Assembly (NCBI RefSeq): GCF_004886325.1
Contig: NZ_QXFN01000005.1
Coordinates: 558,001-622,000, forward strand
Source: Cellulomonas telluris
Lineage (GTDB): Bacteria; Actinomycetota; Actinomycetes; Actinomycetales; Cellulomonadaceae
Length of the DNA: 64,000 bases
Direction of reading: 5' to 3'
Below the pieces are notes generated by a model. The model worked only from the letters and a program-made list of their open reading frames with translations. It was not told where the DNA came from and ran no database searches. The translations under genes and the position numbers were made by a program. Below, in pieces: positions 26,536 through 36,400 of the stretch; position 1 is the stretch's first letter; each line of letters starts with the position of its first letter.

Positions 26536-27341
26536 CGGCGCACCACCCGGGTGTCGTCGTCGGTGTCGGTGCGGGTGGCGGTCCCCCGCGAGGTGTCGTC
26601 GAGACCCGGCGAGCGGCCGCCCGACAGCACGTCGACGACGACGACCGTCACCTCCGCCCCGGCGCCGCCGCGCGTCGCGTGGCCGACCAGCGCGGCGGCC
26701 GCCGTCGCGGGAGCGCCGCTCAGCGCGAGCACCGCCTGCAGGGTCTCGTCCGCCAGCGGCTGCACGAGCGCGGCCGTGCACAGCAGCAGCCGCTCCCCGT
26801 CGACGACCGGCAGCAGCCAGGAGTCCGCCGTCGCCCCCGGCGTCCCCACGGCGCGCGTCAGGGTGCTGCGGCCGGCGCCCCGGCGGCCCGCACGGCCGCC
26901 GTCCGGACCGGGGACGGCGTGGTCCACGGTGAGGCGGTGCAGCTCGCCCCGCAGCAGGCGGTACACGCGCGAGTCGCCGACGTTGAGGACGAGCCAGTGC
27001 GGGCGGCCCTCGTGCAGGGTGAGCACGGCGCCCGTCACGGTGCTGCCCGCGCGGCCGCGGGTCTCGCGGGCGAGAACGCCGACCTCGCCGTGCGCACGCT
27101 CGAGAGCACGACGGACGTCGCCGACGGCCGCCGGCCCTCCGGGGGGCACCTCGGCGGCGAAGGCCTGCACGACGGCGCGCGCCGCCGCGACGTCCGTGCC
27201 GTCCGGACCGGTCCCGTCGGCGAGCACGAACACGGGCGGTGCCACCCGCGCCTGCGTCGCGCCCCCGGCGGGCGGCGTCCCCGGCCCGGTCGCGGCGGCC
27301 GTCACCAGGACGACGCCGCCGACCTCGTGCCGCCCGCTCAC
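26532..27341 (-). CDS. PP2C-family Ser/Thr phosphatase homologue, probably catalytically inactive
   Basis: 269 residues with a PP2C fold: FVLADGTGPDG (usual ADGMGG, Asp42 kept), NVGDSRVYRL (Asp123 kept), LLLCTAAL and AEVTVVVVDV. Three of the usual metal or active-site elements are lost. There is no RxxNED motif at the N-terminus, the SDG block reads TAA (189-191), and the final DN pair reads AE (229-230). An active PP2C needs these aspartates for its metal pair, so I predict a pseudophosphatase. It ends DDDTRVVRR, echoing the TVVR motifs of the next gene. Start and stop both overlap neighbours by 4 bases. Confidence 0.8.
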   Translation of the reverse strand: MSGRHEVGGVVLVTAAATGPGTPPAGGATQARVAPPVFVLADGTGPDGTDVAAARAVVQAFAAEVPPGGPAAVGDVRRALERAHGEVGVLARETRGRAGSTVTGAVLTLHEGRPHWLVLNVGDSRVYRLLRGELHRLTVDHAVPGPDGGRAGRRGAGRSTLTRAVGTPGATADSWLLPVVDGERLLLCTAALVQPLADETLQAVLALSGAPATAAAALVGHATRGGAGAEVTVVVVDVLSGGRSPGLDDTSRGTATRTDTDDDTRVVRR

Positions 27342-28483
27342 CGGGCCCCCTCCTCGCGCCGCTCCACGCTCATCCCGACGTCGCCGAGCCGCAGCCGGCC
27401 GGCGAGCGGCGCCGCCTCGCCCGGGACGAGCAGCCGCTCGGCGCCACCGGCGTCCGTCAGCACCACGCCGTTCGTGGAGCCGAGGTCCGTCACCCACCAG
27501 CCGCCGTCGCGCAGCTCGATCCGCGCGTGCGTCTTCGACAGCGTCCGGGTCGGGTCCGCGAGGGCCACCACCTGCGTGCTGTCGTCCGTCTCGGGCGGGC
27601 GGCGACCGAGGACGACGAGCGTGCGCTCGAGCGGGACCAGCCGGCCGTCGTCGAGCCGCAGCTGCCAGTGCCGCGGCCGCGGCCGGGCCCGGACGACGGT
27701 GCGCTCGGCGTCGTCGAGCGCGGGGGCGGACGGCGCCGGGGCCGACGATGCCGGGGCGAACGGCGCGGGAGCCGGCGCTGCGGCGGCCGGGGCCGGGGCA
27801 GGGACGGCGGGCGGCACGACGGGGGCCGGCGGCGCGACCAGGACCGGCGTCACGGCCGGCGACGCCGGCGCCGCGGCCGCAGGAGCAGGCCCCTGCGTCC
27901 GACCGCCGACGTCGCGGGGCGCGCCAGGTGCTGCGCCGAGCCCCGGCCCGGTGCGTCCGGAGCCCGTGTGCTCGTCGACCGTGCCCTCCGCCGACGGCCG
28001 GGGGGCCGTCCGCGACGCGGCGCCCGCACCGTTCCCGGCCCAGCCGACCAGGCTCGCCCACACGGGCGGCAGCAGGACGGCCAGCACCGTCGTGCCGGCC
28101 CCGCGGCCCAGCGACCGCCCGATCCGGTGGGCGGCCACCCCACGCAGCGCGATCCCCCACAGCTGGACGACCGGCACGACGAGGTACAGGACCGACCAGC
28201 CGGGCACGCCGCCGCGCTCGTACAGCTCGACCTCCTGCACGACGGGCGTCCAGGCCTTCCACGACGGCGCCCCGAGGCGACGGAACAGCGCGGCCAGCGC
28301 GGCGCTGTACCAGACCCAGCAGACCAGCAGGACGAGCAGCAGCCCCACGACGCCGAGCACGACGGCCGTCGCCCGGGCGGCCTCGGCCGCGGCCGCCTCC
28401 TCGGCGGGCGTCGCCGCGGCGAGGAGGGACGGCAGCGCGCCCGGACCGGACGCGAGCAGGGACGTCGGGACCGGCACGCTCAC
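27338..28483 (-). CDS. Membrane protein with C-terminal FHA domain
   Basis: 381 residues. The N-terminal membrane part has three or four helices (about 35-170) with APSWKAWTPVVQEVELYERGG, reminiscent of DUF5684. A long Pro/Ala linker follows, and the C-terminal FHA domain (about 280-375) has LGRRP, TLSKTHARI and DLGSTNGV, all phosphothreonine-binding positions present. Just before the FHA domain is DDAERTVVRA (Thr262), the same motif repeated seven times in the tail-anchored protein two genes on. It could be the reader of those phosphothreonines, or bind its own motif as GarA/OdhI do. The GTG start overlaps the TgpA-like stop (GTGA). Confidence 0.85.
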   Translation of the reverse strand: MSVPVPTSLLASGPGALPSLLAAATPAEEAAAAEAARATAVVLGVVGLLLVLLVCWVWYSAALAALFRRLGAPSWKAWTPVVQEVELYERGGVPGWSVLYLVVPVVQLWGIALRGVAAHRIGRSLGRGAGTTVLAVLLPPVWASLVGWAGNGAGAASRTAPRPSAEGTVDEHTGSGRTGPGLGAAPGAPRDVGGRTQGPAPAAAAPASPAVTPVLVAPPAPVVPPAVPAPAPAAAAPAPAPFAPASSAPAPSAPALDDAERTVVRARPRPRHWQLRLDDGRLVPLERTLVVLGRRPPETDDSTQVVALADPTRTLSKTHARIELRDGGWWVTDLGSTNGVVLTDAGGAERLLVPGEAAPLAGRLRLGDVGMSVERREEGAR

Positions 28484-31038
28484 TCCTCCTCCGGCGCCAC
28501 GGCGTCGGACGCGCGCCGTCGTCCCGGCGCGAGCGCCCGGACCAGGGAGGCGCCGCTCAGCGCGGCGCCGACGCGGCGCCACGGCGGGTGCTCCTGGGCG
28601 AGCGCGGCCGCCTCGGCGTCGCTGGCCTCCCACGCGGCGGCCGCGTCGTCGGGGCCGGGCGGCACCGCCGCGAACACGGCGCGGTCGACCAGGGCGGCGA
28701 GCTGCACGGCGCCGTCGCGGCCGGACGCGGCCGCCGCCGCGGCGCGGGTCGGCCCCTCGAGCGGGCGCCCGAGGTCGGTCGACCGGTCCACGAGCTCGGC
28801 CCACGCGCCCACGACCGCGACCTCCGGCACCGCCGCGTGACGGCGCCGGCGGCGCCGGACCGCCTTCGCGACCGGCAGCACGAGCAGCGGCGCGACGAGC
28901 AGCGCGAGCCCGCCGGCCACGAGCCCGACGGTGCGCAGGACGGCGAGCCACGGGCTGTCGCCGAAGCGGGCCTCCTCGTCGCGGGAGTCCTGGTCGTCGC
29001 CCGCTCCGTCGCGGCTCAGCACCGGCGGGTCGACGACGGGCAGCTCGGGCGGCTGGACCGTGGTGGGGTTCTGGGGCGCCTGCGTGCCCTGCTCGACACG
29101 GACGGGCGGGTTGTCGACCTGCGGGTCGACGTCGAGGGTGACCCAGTCGCCGCCGGGGCTGCGCACCTCGACCCACGCGGCGAGGTTCGCGCCCGTGCAG
29201 ACGTCCGTGCACGCCGGGACGGTCGCGCCGGGGACGTCCTCGAGGCGCACCCCCATGACGACGCGGGACTCGTACCCGAGGTGGCGCGCGACGAGCGCCG
29301 CCGCCGTGGCGAGCTGCTCGTCGTCGCCGATCGCGGCCACGAGCGCGGCGTCGTCGGCGCCGGCCCCGAGCGCCTCCTCCTGCTCGAGCAGCTCGGCGAA
29401 CAGCTCCTCCACCCGGGCGCGCGAGTGCCCGGCGTAGCTGGACTGGAAGACGTAGTCGCCCTGCGCCTGGAGCGCGGAGATCCACGCGTCGGCGGCGGCG
29501 TCGTCGGCGACCGAGTGGCTGAGGTAGCTGCGGGCGCGCAGCCGCTCCACGAGCGTCACGAGCGCGTCGGCGTCACGCCCGACCTGCTGGGACTCCACCC
29601 ACTCGGTGAGCTGCGGGAGCTGCTCGGCGAGCGCCTCGGCGTCGACCTCCCCCGGCGCTCCGAGCATCTCCGGCCCCGTCGCGCGCGGAGCGGCCGCCAC
29701 CCGGTAGGAGTCGCCCGGTGCCAGGCCGCGGCCCTGCGGTCCCCCGTCCGCGACCGTCACGGCCGAGCCGTCGTCCGGCCCGAGGTAGAAGGACGCCGCG
29801 AGCGCGTCGGCACGCAGGCCGGCGAAGCGCGGCGCCGCCACCACTCCGGAGGGCACCGGCACCCAGATGCCGGACCACGCGTCGCCGACGACCACCTCGA
29901 CCTGGGCGGTCGCGCCCGCCGTCGAGGAGCGCGGCAGGCGCAGGAACCGGCCCGCCGGCCCCTCCGTGCCCACCCGGAACGAGGCGCCGTCGTAGGTGTC
30001 GAGCACGGCCGTGCGCAGCCGGTCCACGCCGGACCCGTCGACGGCGACGGTGAACAGCTCCTCGCCGAAGGCGTCGGTGCGGAACGCGGCGCGGTACGAG
30101 GTGAGCGGGCTCGGCTCGTGCTGCACGGCCAGCACCGGCTCGACGTCCTCGCGCAGCACGTGCCGCTGCGCCCACCCGGGTGTCCCGGGCGCGACCCACG
30201 CGGCCGCACCGACCGCGACGCCGACCAGGACGAGCGCGGCGACCAGCCGGCCCAGCGTCGTCGCGACGCCCCTGCGGCGGCGGCGCGCCTGGCCGCCGCT
30301 GCCGACCCGGACGGCGCGCCGCCGCGCGACGGCCGCACGGGCCACCGCCCACAGCACCGACCATAGGACGAGCGCCGCGAGGCCGAGCGTGGTGCGCGCG
30401 TCGGGGACGCGGACGGGCCCGAGGTCGAGCGCCGGCTGCGGCGCGACGGGGCCGAACGCCGGCCCGACGAGCGCGAGCACGGCCAGCACCGGCACCGCCA
30501 GCACCGCGCGCGTGTCCCGGCGCACCGCGAGCGGGGCCGCGACGGCCGTGGTGACGACGACGGCGACGAGGAACGGCACGAGGACCGCCTGGTACTCCTC
30601 GACCGGCAGCTCCAGCGTCAGCAGCTGCTTCCAGCCGACGACGACGGCGGCGACGGCCTCGACGAGCCCCGCCGGCCAGCCGCGCAGGTCGGCGCGCCAC
30701 GGCACCGCGACCGGGACGGCGACGACGAGGAACCCGGCGGCCACGAGCACCGCACGTCGCAGGGGGCCCCAGCGGCGGGCCGCGCCGAGCAGCACGACTC
30801 CGGCGCCGACGAGCGTGCCCGCGGCGGCGACGAGCGCGAGGCGCGGCGTGGCCCACACGGGCCACGCCAGGACGACCGCGACCGCGACCGCACCGAGCAG
30901 CCAGACCACCCCGAGGACGCGCTCCGCGCCGCCCCCGCGGCCGGACCGGCGCGGGGGGCGCCCGGCGCGTGCGGGTGCGGGCGCCGGTGCGGGCGGCGGC
31001 GCCGCGCCGCGGGCAGGGGCGTCGAGGACGGCGCTCAT
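28480..31038 (-). CDS. TgpA-like transglutaminase-fold membrane protein, catalytic Cys and His absent
   Basis: 852 residues. The N-terminal polytopic region (about 40-260) precedes a large extracytoplasmic part, a transglutaminase-like core (about 515-640), one more membrane helix (about 690-715) and a cytoplasmic tail. The normal motifs read G-x-C-x-x-[FL]-A and x-H-A-W-V-E-V. Here they are GDDEQLA (Asp573 for Cys) and LAAWVEV (Ala620 for His), while the third motif WVTLDVDP keeps its Asp. I therefore predict no transglutaminase activity. MoxR-DUF58-TgpA is a common gene trio whose exact role is unclear. ATG start overlaps the DUF58 stop. Confidence 0.85.
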   Translation of the reverse strand: MSAVLDAPARGAAPPPAPAPAPARAGRPPRRSGRGGGAERVLGVVWLLGAVAVAVVLAWPVWATPRLALVAAAGTLVGAGVVLLGAARRWGPLRRAVLVAAGFLVVAVPVAVPWRADLRGWPAGLVEAVAAVVVGWKQLLTLELPVEEYQAVLVPFLVAVVVTTAVAAPLAVRRDTRAVLAVPVLAVLALVGPAFGPVAPQPALDLGPVRVPDARTTLGLAALVLWSVLWAVARAAVARRRAVRVGSGGQARRRRRGVATTLGRLVAALVLVGVAVGAAAWVAPGTPGWAQRHVLREDVEPVLAVQHEPSPLTSYRAAFRTDAFGEELFTVAVDGSGVDRLRTAVLDTYDGASFRVGTEGPAGRFLRLPRSSTAGATAQVEVVVGDAWSGIWVPVPSGVVAAPRFAGLRADALAASFYLGPDDGSAVTVADGGPQGRGLAPGDSYRVAAAPRATGPEMLGAPGEVDAEALAEQLPQLTEWVESQQVGRDADALVTLVERLRARSYLSHSVADDAAADAWISALQAQGDYVFQSSYAGHSRARVEELFAELLEQEEALGAGADDAALVAAIGDDEQLATAAALVARHLGYESRVVMGVRLEDVPGATVPACTDVCTGANLAAWVEVRSPGGDWVTLDVDPQVDNPPVRVEQGTQAPQNPTTVQPPELPVVDPPVLSRDGAGDDQDSRDEEARFGDSPWLAVLRTVGLVAGGLALLVAPLLVLPVAKAVRRRRRRHAAVPEVAVVGAWAELVDRSTDLGRPLEGPTRAAAAAASGRDGAVQLAALVDRAVFAAVPPGPDDAAAAWEASDAEAAALAQEHPPWRRVGAALSGASLVRALAPGRRRASDAVAPEEE

Positions 31039-32417
31039 GCCGCGGCCACCCGGTGCACGAGCGGGCCGAGGTCGCCGAGCGCGCCGATCGTGACGACCGT
31101 CAGCTCGCGCAGGGTCCGCGCGCCCGGGTCGGCGTCACGCTCGCAGCGCAGCGCGATCACGGTCGTGCCCGCGGGCAGCGCGTGCGCCGCGGCGCGCAGC
31201 CGGTCGGCCCCGGGCTGCGAGCCGACGACGAGGAACGCGACCGACATCTCGGGACACGTGCCGGCCGCGAGCGACGCGACGTCCTCGAGCGTCGTGGCGC
31301 GCTCCCCGGCGGCGAGCGTGCAGGTGGCGTCGAGCAGCGCGCGCGGCGTCGCGGTGGGCAGCGTCCGCAGCGAGACCACGGAGCCCCGCGTGACGCGCGG
31401 CGCCTCCTCGCTCGTCGCGACGTACGCGTCCTGCCCGTCCCGCAGCGCCTGGACGCCGAGCGAGGCGAAGACGCTGACGGCCAGCTCGAGCTCGTCCTCG
31501 TCGGCGAAGTCGTCGGCGGCCAGGCCCAGCAGGAGCGCGAGGCGCGAGCGTCGCGTCTCCTCGAACTCGCGCACCATGAGCCGCCCGACCTTCGCCGTGG
31601 AGCGCCAGTGCACGTTGCGGCGCGAGTCGCCGGGCTGGTACTCGCGGATGGCGTGGAACGCGAGGTCGGAGGCGACGACCTTCGCCGACGGCATGCCCTC
31701 CAGGTCACGCACGACGCCGGCGCTGGTCGAGGGGACCACCGTGGTGACGGGGTGCACGTGGATGGTCCGGGTGACGGGCCAGCGCACCTCGCGGCGCAGC
31801 AGCCCGACGGGGTCGGAGCGGGTGAGCGTGAGCGGTCCGACGTCGATGACGCCGCGGCGGTGGGCGGCCACGCGCAGCGGCTCGTCGTGCGCGCGGCCCG
31901 GGGCCAGCAGCGGCACCTGGACCTCGACGAGGCCCTCGGCGACCGGCACGTCGACCAGCACCGGGAGCGCGGGCCGGCTCCCGGTGTTCACCAGGCGCAC
32001 GGCGCCGGTGACCTCCCGGCCCGCGACGGCGCGGTCCTTGTCGAGCACGAGGTCCACGTCGTAGTCGTGACCGCCCAGCAGGAACGGCGCCGACAGGACG
32101 AGCAGCACGGCCCCCGCGACGACGAGCACCCACCCGGCGGTCCACCCGGCGAGCGGTCCGAGCACGAGCCCCATTGCGACCGCCCCCAGCACGGTCCAGC
32201 CCGCCGGCGTCAGGGTCCGCACGACCGCGCCCCACGTGCGTGCGAGGGCGCGGCGCAGCCGCTCGGCGAGCCGGCGCGCGACGAACCAGGTGCTCGCCCA
32301 CGGGCCGCGGCGCGTCTCGACGACGCGCGTGACGGTCATCCCGCGCGTGCGCGTCGCGGCCCACGTGCCCGTGCTCTCGAGCGTGCGCCGCTCGCGGGAG
32401 CTGTCCTGCCCGGTCAC
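31035..32417 (-). CDS. DUF58 domain membrane protein
   Basis: 460 residues. Two adjacent membrane helices (about 70-110) are followed by a beta-sandwich part and the DUF58 core with the signature REYQPGDSRRNVHWRSTAKVGRLMVREFE (residues about 265-295, here run together). DUF58 proteins are partners of MoxR AAA+ ATPases and related to von Willebrand A folds; a MoxR gene sits one base upstream. The GTG start follows TGAC. A longer reading is not available, because the stop of moxR precedes it directly. Role in cell-envelope assembly is inferred from the neighbours. Confidence 0.9.
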   Translation of the reverse strand: MTGQDSSRERRTLESTGTWAATRTRGMTVTRVVETRRGPWASTWFVARRLAERLRRALARTWGAVVRTLTPAGWTVLGAVAMGLVLGPLAGWTAGWVLVVAGAVLLVLSAPFLLGGHDYDVDLVLDKDRAVAGREVTGAVRLVNTGSRPALPVLVDVPVAEGLVEVQVPLLAPGRAHDEPLRVAAHRRGVIDVGPLTLTRSDPVGLLRREVRWPVTRTIHVHPVTTVVPSTSAGVVRDLEGMPSAKVVASDLAFHAIREYQPGDSRRNVHWRSTAKVGRLMVREFEETRRSRLALLLGLAADDFADEDELELAVSVFASLGVQALRDGQDAYVATSEEAPRVTRGSVVSLRTLPTATPRALLDATCTLAAGERATTLEDVASLAAGTCPEMSVAFLVVGSQPGADRLRAAAHALPAGTTVIALRCERDADPGARTLRELTVVTIGALGDLGPLVHRVAAA

Positions 32418-32418
32418 G

Positions 32419-33384
32419 TCACGCGGCGCCGTTCTCCGCCGGCGCCGCGACGTCGAGGAGGATCTGGCCCATGACGGCGCTCGCCGTGACCCCGTCGAAC
32501 TCGGCCTCCGGCTCGAGCATCAGGCGGTGGGCCAGCACCGGCTCGGCGAGCGTGCGCACGTCGTCGGGGGTGACGAAGTCGCGGCCCTGCGCCGCGGCCC
32601 ACGTGACGATCATGCGCGACAGGGCGATCGCGCCCCGGACGCTCACGCCGAGGCGCACCTCGGCCGCGTGCCGGGTGGCGTTGACGAGGCGCAGCACGTA
32701 GTCGTGCACGATCGGGTTGACGTACACCTGGCCCGCGAGCTCGCCCATCTGCACGAGCGTCGCCGCGTCGGCGATGCCCGGCACGTCACGGCGGGGGTGG
32801 TGCGCGCCCTGGAGGATGCGCATGGTCGACGCGTCGTCGGGGTACCCCAGCGACGTCTTGATCATGAACCGGTCGAGCTGGGCCTCGGGCAGCCGGTACG
32901 TGCCGGCGGACTCGACCGGGTTCTGGGTCGCGAGCACGACGAACGGGCGCCCGACCGACCGGGTCACGCCGTCGACCGTGACGTTGCCCTCCTCCATCAC
33001 CTCGAGCAGCGCCGCCTGCGTCTTGGGGCTGGCCCGGTTGATCTCGTCCGCGAGGACGACGTTCGCGAAGACGGGCCCCGCGTGGAACTCGAACTCCCCG
33101 GACTTCTGGTCGAACACCGTGATGCCGGTGACGTCGCCGGGCAGCAGGTCGGGCGTGAACTGGATGCGCGTGGACGTGCCGCGGATCGTCTGGGACACCG
33201 CCCGGGCCAGTGCGGTCTTCCCGGTGCCGGGGAAGTCCTCCAGCAGCACGTGCCCGCCGCTGACGGCGGTCGCCAGCACCAGCTCGACGACGTGGCGCTT
33301 GCCGAGGACGGCGTGCTCGACGTTGTCGACCAGCGCGCGGAAGGAGTTCGCGAACCAGGTCGTCTGCTCGGGCGTCAGGGGCAT
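32419..33384 (-). CDS. MoxR family AAA+ ATPase
   Basis: 321-residue chaperone-like ATPase of full family length. Walker A FPGTGKTAL (about 50-60), Walker B VVLADEINRASPKTQAALLEVMEE (about 107-130), sensor 1 LATQNPVE, sensor 2 region SVRGAIALSRM. All catalytic elements are present. It is thought to remodel or assemble its DUF58/TgpA partners, encoded immediately downstream. ATG at 33384, 30 bases after the stop of the giant surface protein; no strong ribosome site seen, so coupling within the operon is likely. Confidence 0.95.
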   Translation of the reverse strand: MPLTPEQTTWFANSFRALVDNVEHAVLGKRHVVELVLATAVSGGHVLLEDFPGTGKTALARAVSQTIRGTSTRIQFTPDLLPGDVTGITVFDQKSGEFEFHAGPVFANVVLADEINRASPKTQAALLEVMEEGNVTVDGVTRSVGRPFVVLATQNPVESAGTYRLPEAQLDRFMIKTSLGYPDDASTMRILQGAHHPRRDVPGIADAATLVQMGELAGQVYVNPIVHDYVLRLVNATRHAAEVRLGVSVRGAIALSRMIVTWAAAQGRDFVTPDDVRTLAEPVLAHRLMLEPEAEFDGVTASAVMGQILLDVAAPAENGAA

Positions 33385-33414
33385 CGGGGGCTGTCCAGCT
33401 CTCGTGGTCGGCGC

Positions 33415-36400
33415 TCAGGGAGCGGCGGGGGGCTCGGTGGGGGTGGGTTCGGTCGGCTCCGGCTCCGGCTCCGGGTCCGGGGCAGGGGGCGGGCAGCCGG
33501 CGGACGCGTTGTCGAGGGCGACGTCCTGGAGGTCGGACAGCGCGCCGGTCCAGTCGAGCGACCAGGTGGTCACGAGGCGGCCGCGCCGCTCCGCCTGCGT
33601 CACGGTGACCTGCGCCGACTCGCGTGCCCACTCGGGCAGCTCGACGTCCCGGGCCGACGGCTCCGCGATGCACTGCCCCACCGGGAAGCGGGCCGTGACC
33701 GTGCCGCGCACGTTCCCCTCCCGCGGGACGGGCACCGCCGGGGAGCAGTTCTGGGGACGGAAGCGGCTGCACTGGCGGGCCTCGACCGACGGGTCCGCGA
33801 CGTTGCGCGGGACCTCGAAGGCGGAGGGGTCCCGCCACTCGCCGCCCGCGACGCGCACCTGCGCGACGGTGTTCCACTGGGTCGCGTCGACACGCGGTGC
33901 CTGCACCTGCAGCCACCCGACCTCGCCGCCGCCGAGGTCGCGCGGCTGACCGCTCACGGACCAGCCGCGGCGCACCGCCGGCGGGTCGAAACCGGTGAAC
34001 ACGACCACGCGCCCGAGGTCGACGCGCGCGGCTCCGAACCCGTTCGAGCCGCACACGACGACCGAGTACTCCTCGTCGTTCTCCAGCCCGCCGATGGTCG
34101 GCGAGTCGGACACCACGCCGCGACCGCCCCCGAGCTGCGCCTGCCCGTCGCGCCCCATCGTGCAGGACGCCTGGCTCCCGTCGAGGAACGCGCCGTACCG
34201 CAGCGAGGTGCCGGCGGCGCTGCCGTTCGGGTCGACCGAGGCGCCGTCGACGACGATCGCGCGGTCCGCCGGCCGGGCCGCTCCGCCGGTGACGCGGGGC
34301 GAGCCCGCGACGGTGACGGTCGCCTGCGACGGGCTGCCCGACGCGTCGGTGCCCCCGTTGGGCGGGGTGAAGCGGCTGAGCGGGGTGACGGTGATCGTCT
34401 GCGCGCCCACGGGCAGCACGACGTCGACGGTGGTCTCGCCGCGGCCGGAGCGCGGCACCTCGCCCTCCACGCCGGAGACCCGGAACGCGCGGGCGTCGTC
34501 GCCGGCGGCGATCGTCACGCGCGCGACGCCGGAGGTGGGGGTCGTGCGGGCCGGGTCGTACACGGTCTCCGCCCGGACGGCGCCGACGGCGGGGGCCGCG
34601 TACGCCCACCCGACCGCCGGCGTGCTGTCGGGCGACTCGCCGACGGCGTTGCGCACGCGCGCCGTGTACGTGTGCGGTTCGCCGTTGCGCAGCCCGCCGA
34701 CCGTGCAGCGGTACGTGCTGGCGCCGGCCGGGGAGCACGAGGCACCCACGGCGGCACCGTCCTGGTAGACCGTCACGCCGCTGACCGCGGGGTGCGCACG
34801 CGCGGCCTCGCCCAGGGCGAGGTCGAGCACGACGGACGACGCCGTGTACGACGACAGCGTCAGCGAGCCCGGCTGCGCGGGGTAGCCGAGGACGTCGAGG
34901 TCGACGCGTCCCGCACCGAGCCGGCCCTGGGCGTCGCGCACCGTGAACGGGACGGTGCAGGTGCCGCCCGCGGGACGGCTGCCGCTCGGCCACGACACCC
35001 GCACGGTGCCGCGGTCCCCCGCGCTGACGGTGGCGACCGCGCACGCGACCGTGCCCGCCGACCCGACCTGCGCGAGCTCGAGACCGGCACCGGGCTTCCC
35101 CGCGAACGGGTCGTACTCGCCGGCGACCCCGACCACCGGGATCGTGCAGCCGGACCCGTCCGCGACGTTGCAGGTCGCGGCGATCGTGGCGCCGCGCGGC
35201 GCGTCGGTCGGCGCGGCACCGACGAGCAGGTCGACGGTGGACTGCAGCCCGCCGTACTGCGCGACCCGGACCGTGACGGTCGCGCGCGTGCCCGGGACGG
35301 CGCCCGCACGGGCGGTCACCGACAGCGTCCGCCCGTCCTGCTGCAGCTCGAGGCTGCCGCCCGCGCCGGACAGCGACGTGGTGAAGACGATCGAGGCCTC
35401 GTCGCCGACGCGCCCGCCCTCCCACGACAGCATCGAGGCGAGGTCGATGGTCTCGGTGGCGCCGGGGGCGACGGTGCGGCTCACGGGTGCGAGCACGGCC
35501 TGCGGGGCCGCCGGCCGGATCTCGACGGGCACGAGCACGTCCGTCCAGGTCTCCTGGCCCACGACCCGCACGCCGACGGTGCACGTGTCCTGCCACGGGG
35601 CGCCCGCACCGGCCGCGTACCGCAGAATCCCGTCCGCGGTCACGGTGCACCGCGCCGCGGCCCGCTGCACGACGGGCTGGGTGTCGGTGCGCACCTCGAG
35701 CCGGTCGCCGCGCCCGGCCTGGACCACGGACGACAGGCGCGTCTCGCCCGTCGCGTCCTCGTCGACCGCCAGCGGGTCGAGGTCGTCGTAGGTCGTCAGG
35801 CGCATGTCGTCGAACGCCGGCACGCGCAGCAGCCCGTACGCGCGGACCTCGGTGCCCCGCGCGTCGGTGCCCTCGAGCACGAACGGCACGACGGCGCCGC
35901 CGCGGGGCAGCGGCCCGCTGATCCGGGTCCCGGACGCGGTCCACGTGGACGCCGCCTCGCCCCAGACCGACAGCCGCAGGTCGCCCGGGCGTCCGCTCGC
36001 CCAGCGGACCTTCCCGTCCACCACGTCGACGCCACCGGCGGCGAGCTGGTCGCGGTCGCGCAGCGTGACCACGGTGTCCGCCACGAACGGCTGCTCGCCG
36101 GTCGCGTCGGCGACGACCTCGACCACGACCAGGCCCTCGGCGGTGCTGACGCCGTCGGACGCGGTGACGGTGTAGACGTACGCGTGCACGCCGAGGACGT
36201 CGCCCGCGCGCAGCACCACGACGCCGTCCTCGAGGGACGTGCCGGCGTCGTCGACGAGGGCGTCCAGGCGCGCGGCCTCCGGGCCGCCGGGGAGCGCGTC
36301 GGGCCGCATCGCCGTGAGCGTGAGCCGGCCGCCGTCGGGCTCGCGGTCGTTCGCGAGCGGCTCGATCGTCACGGGCTCGTCCTGCCCGGCTGTCACCCGG

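Noticed and set aside
26532-27341. Calling this gene an active PP2C phosphatase paired with the kinase
   Set aside because: Fold motifs match, but the aspartates needed for metal binding are missing at three sites, so an activity call is not supported.
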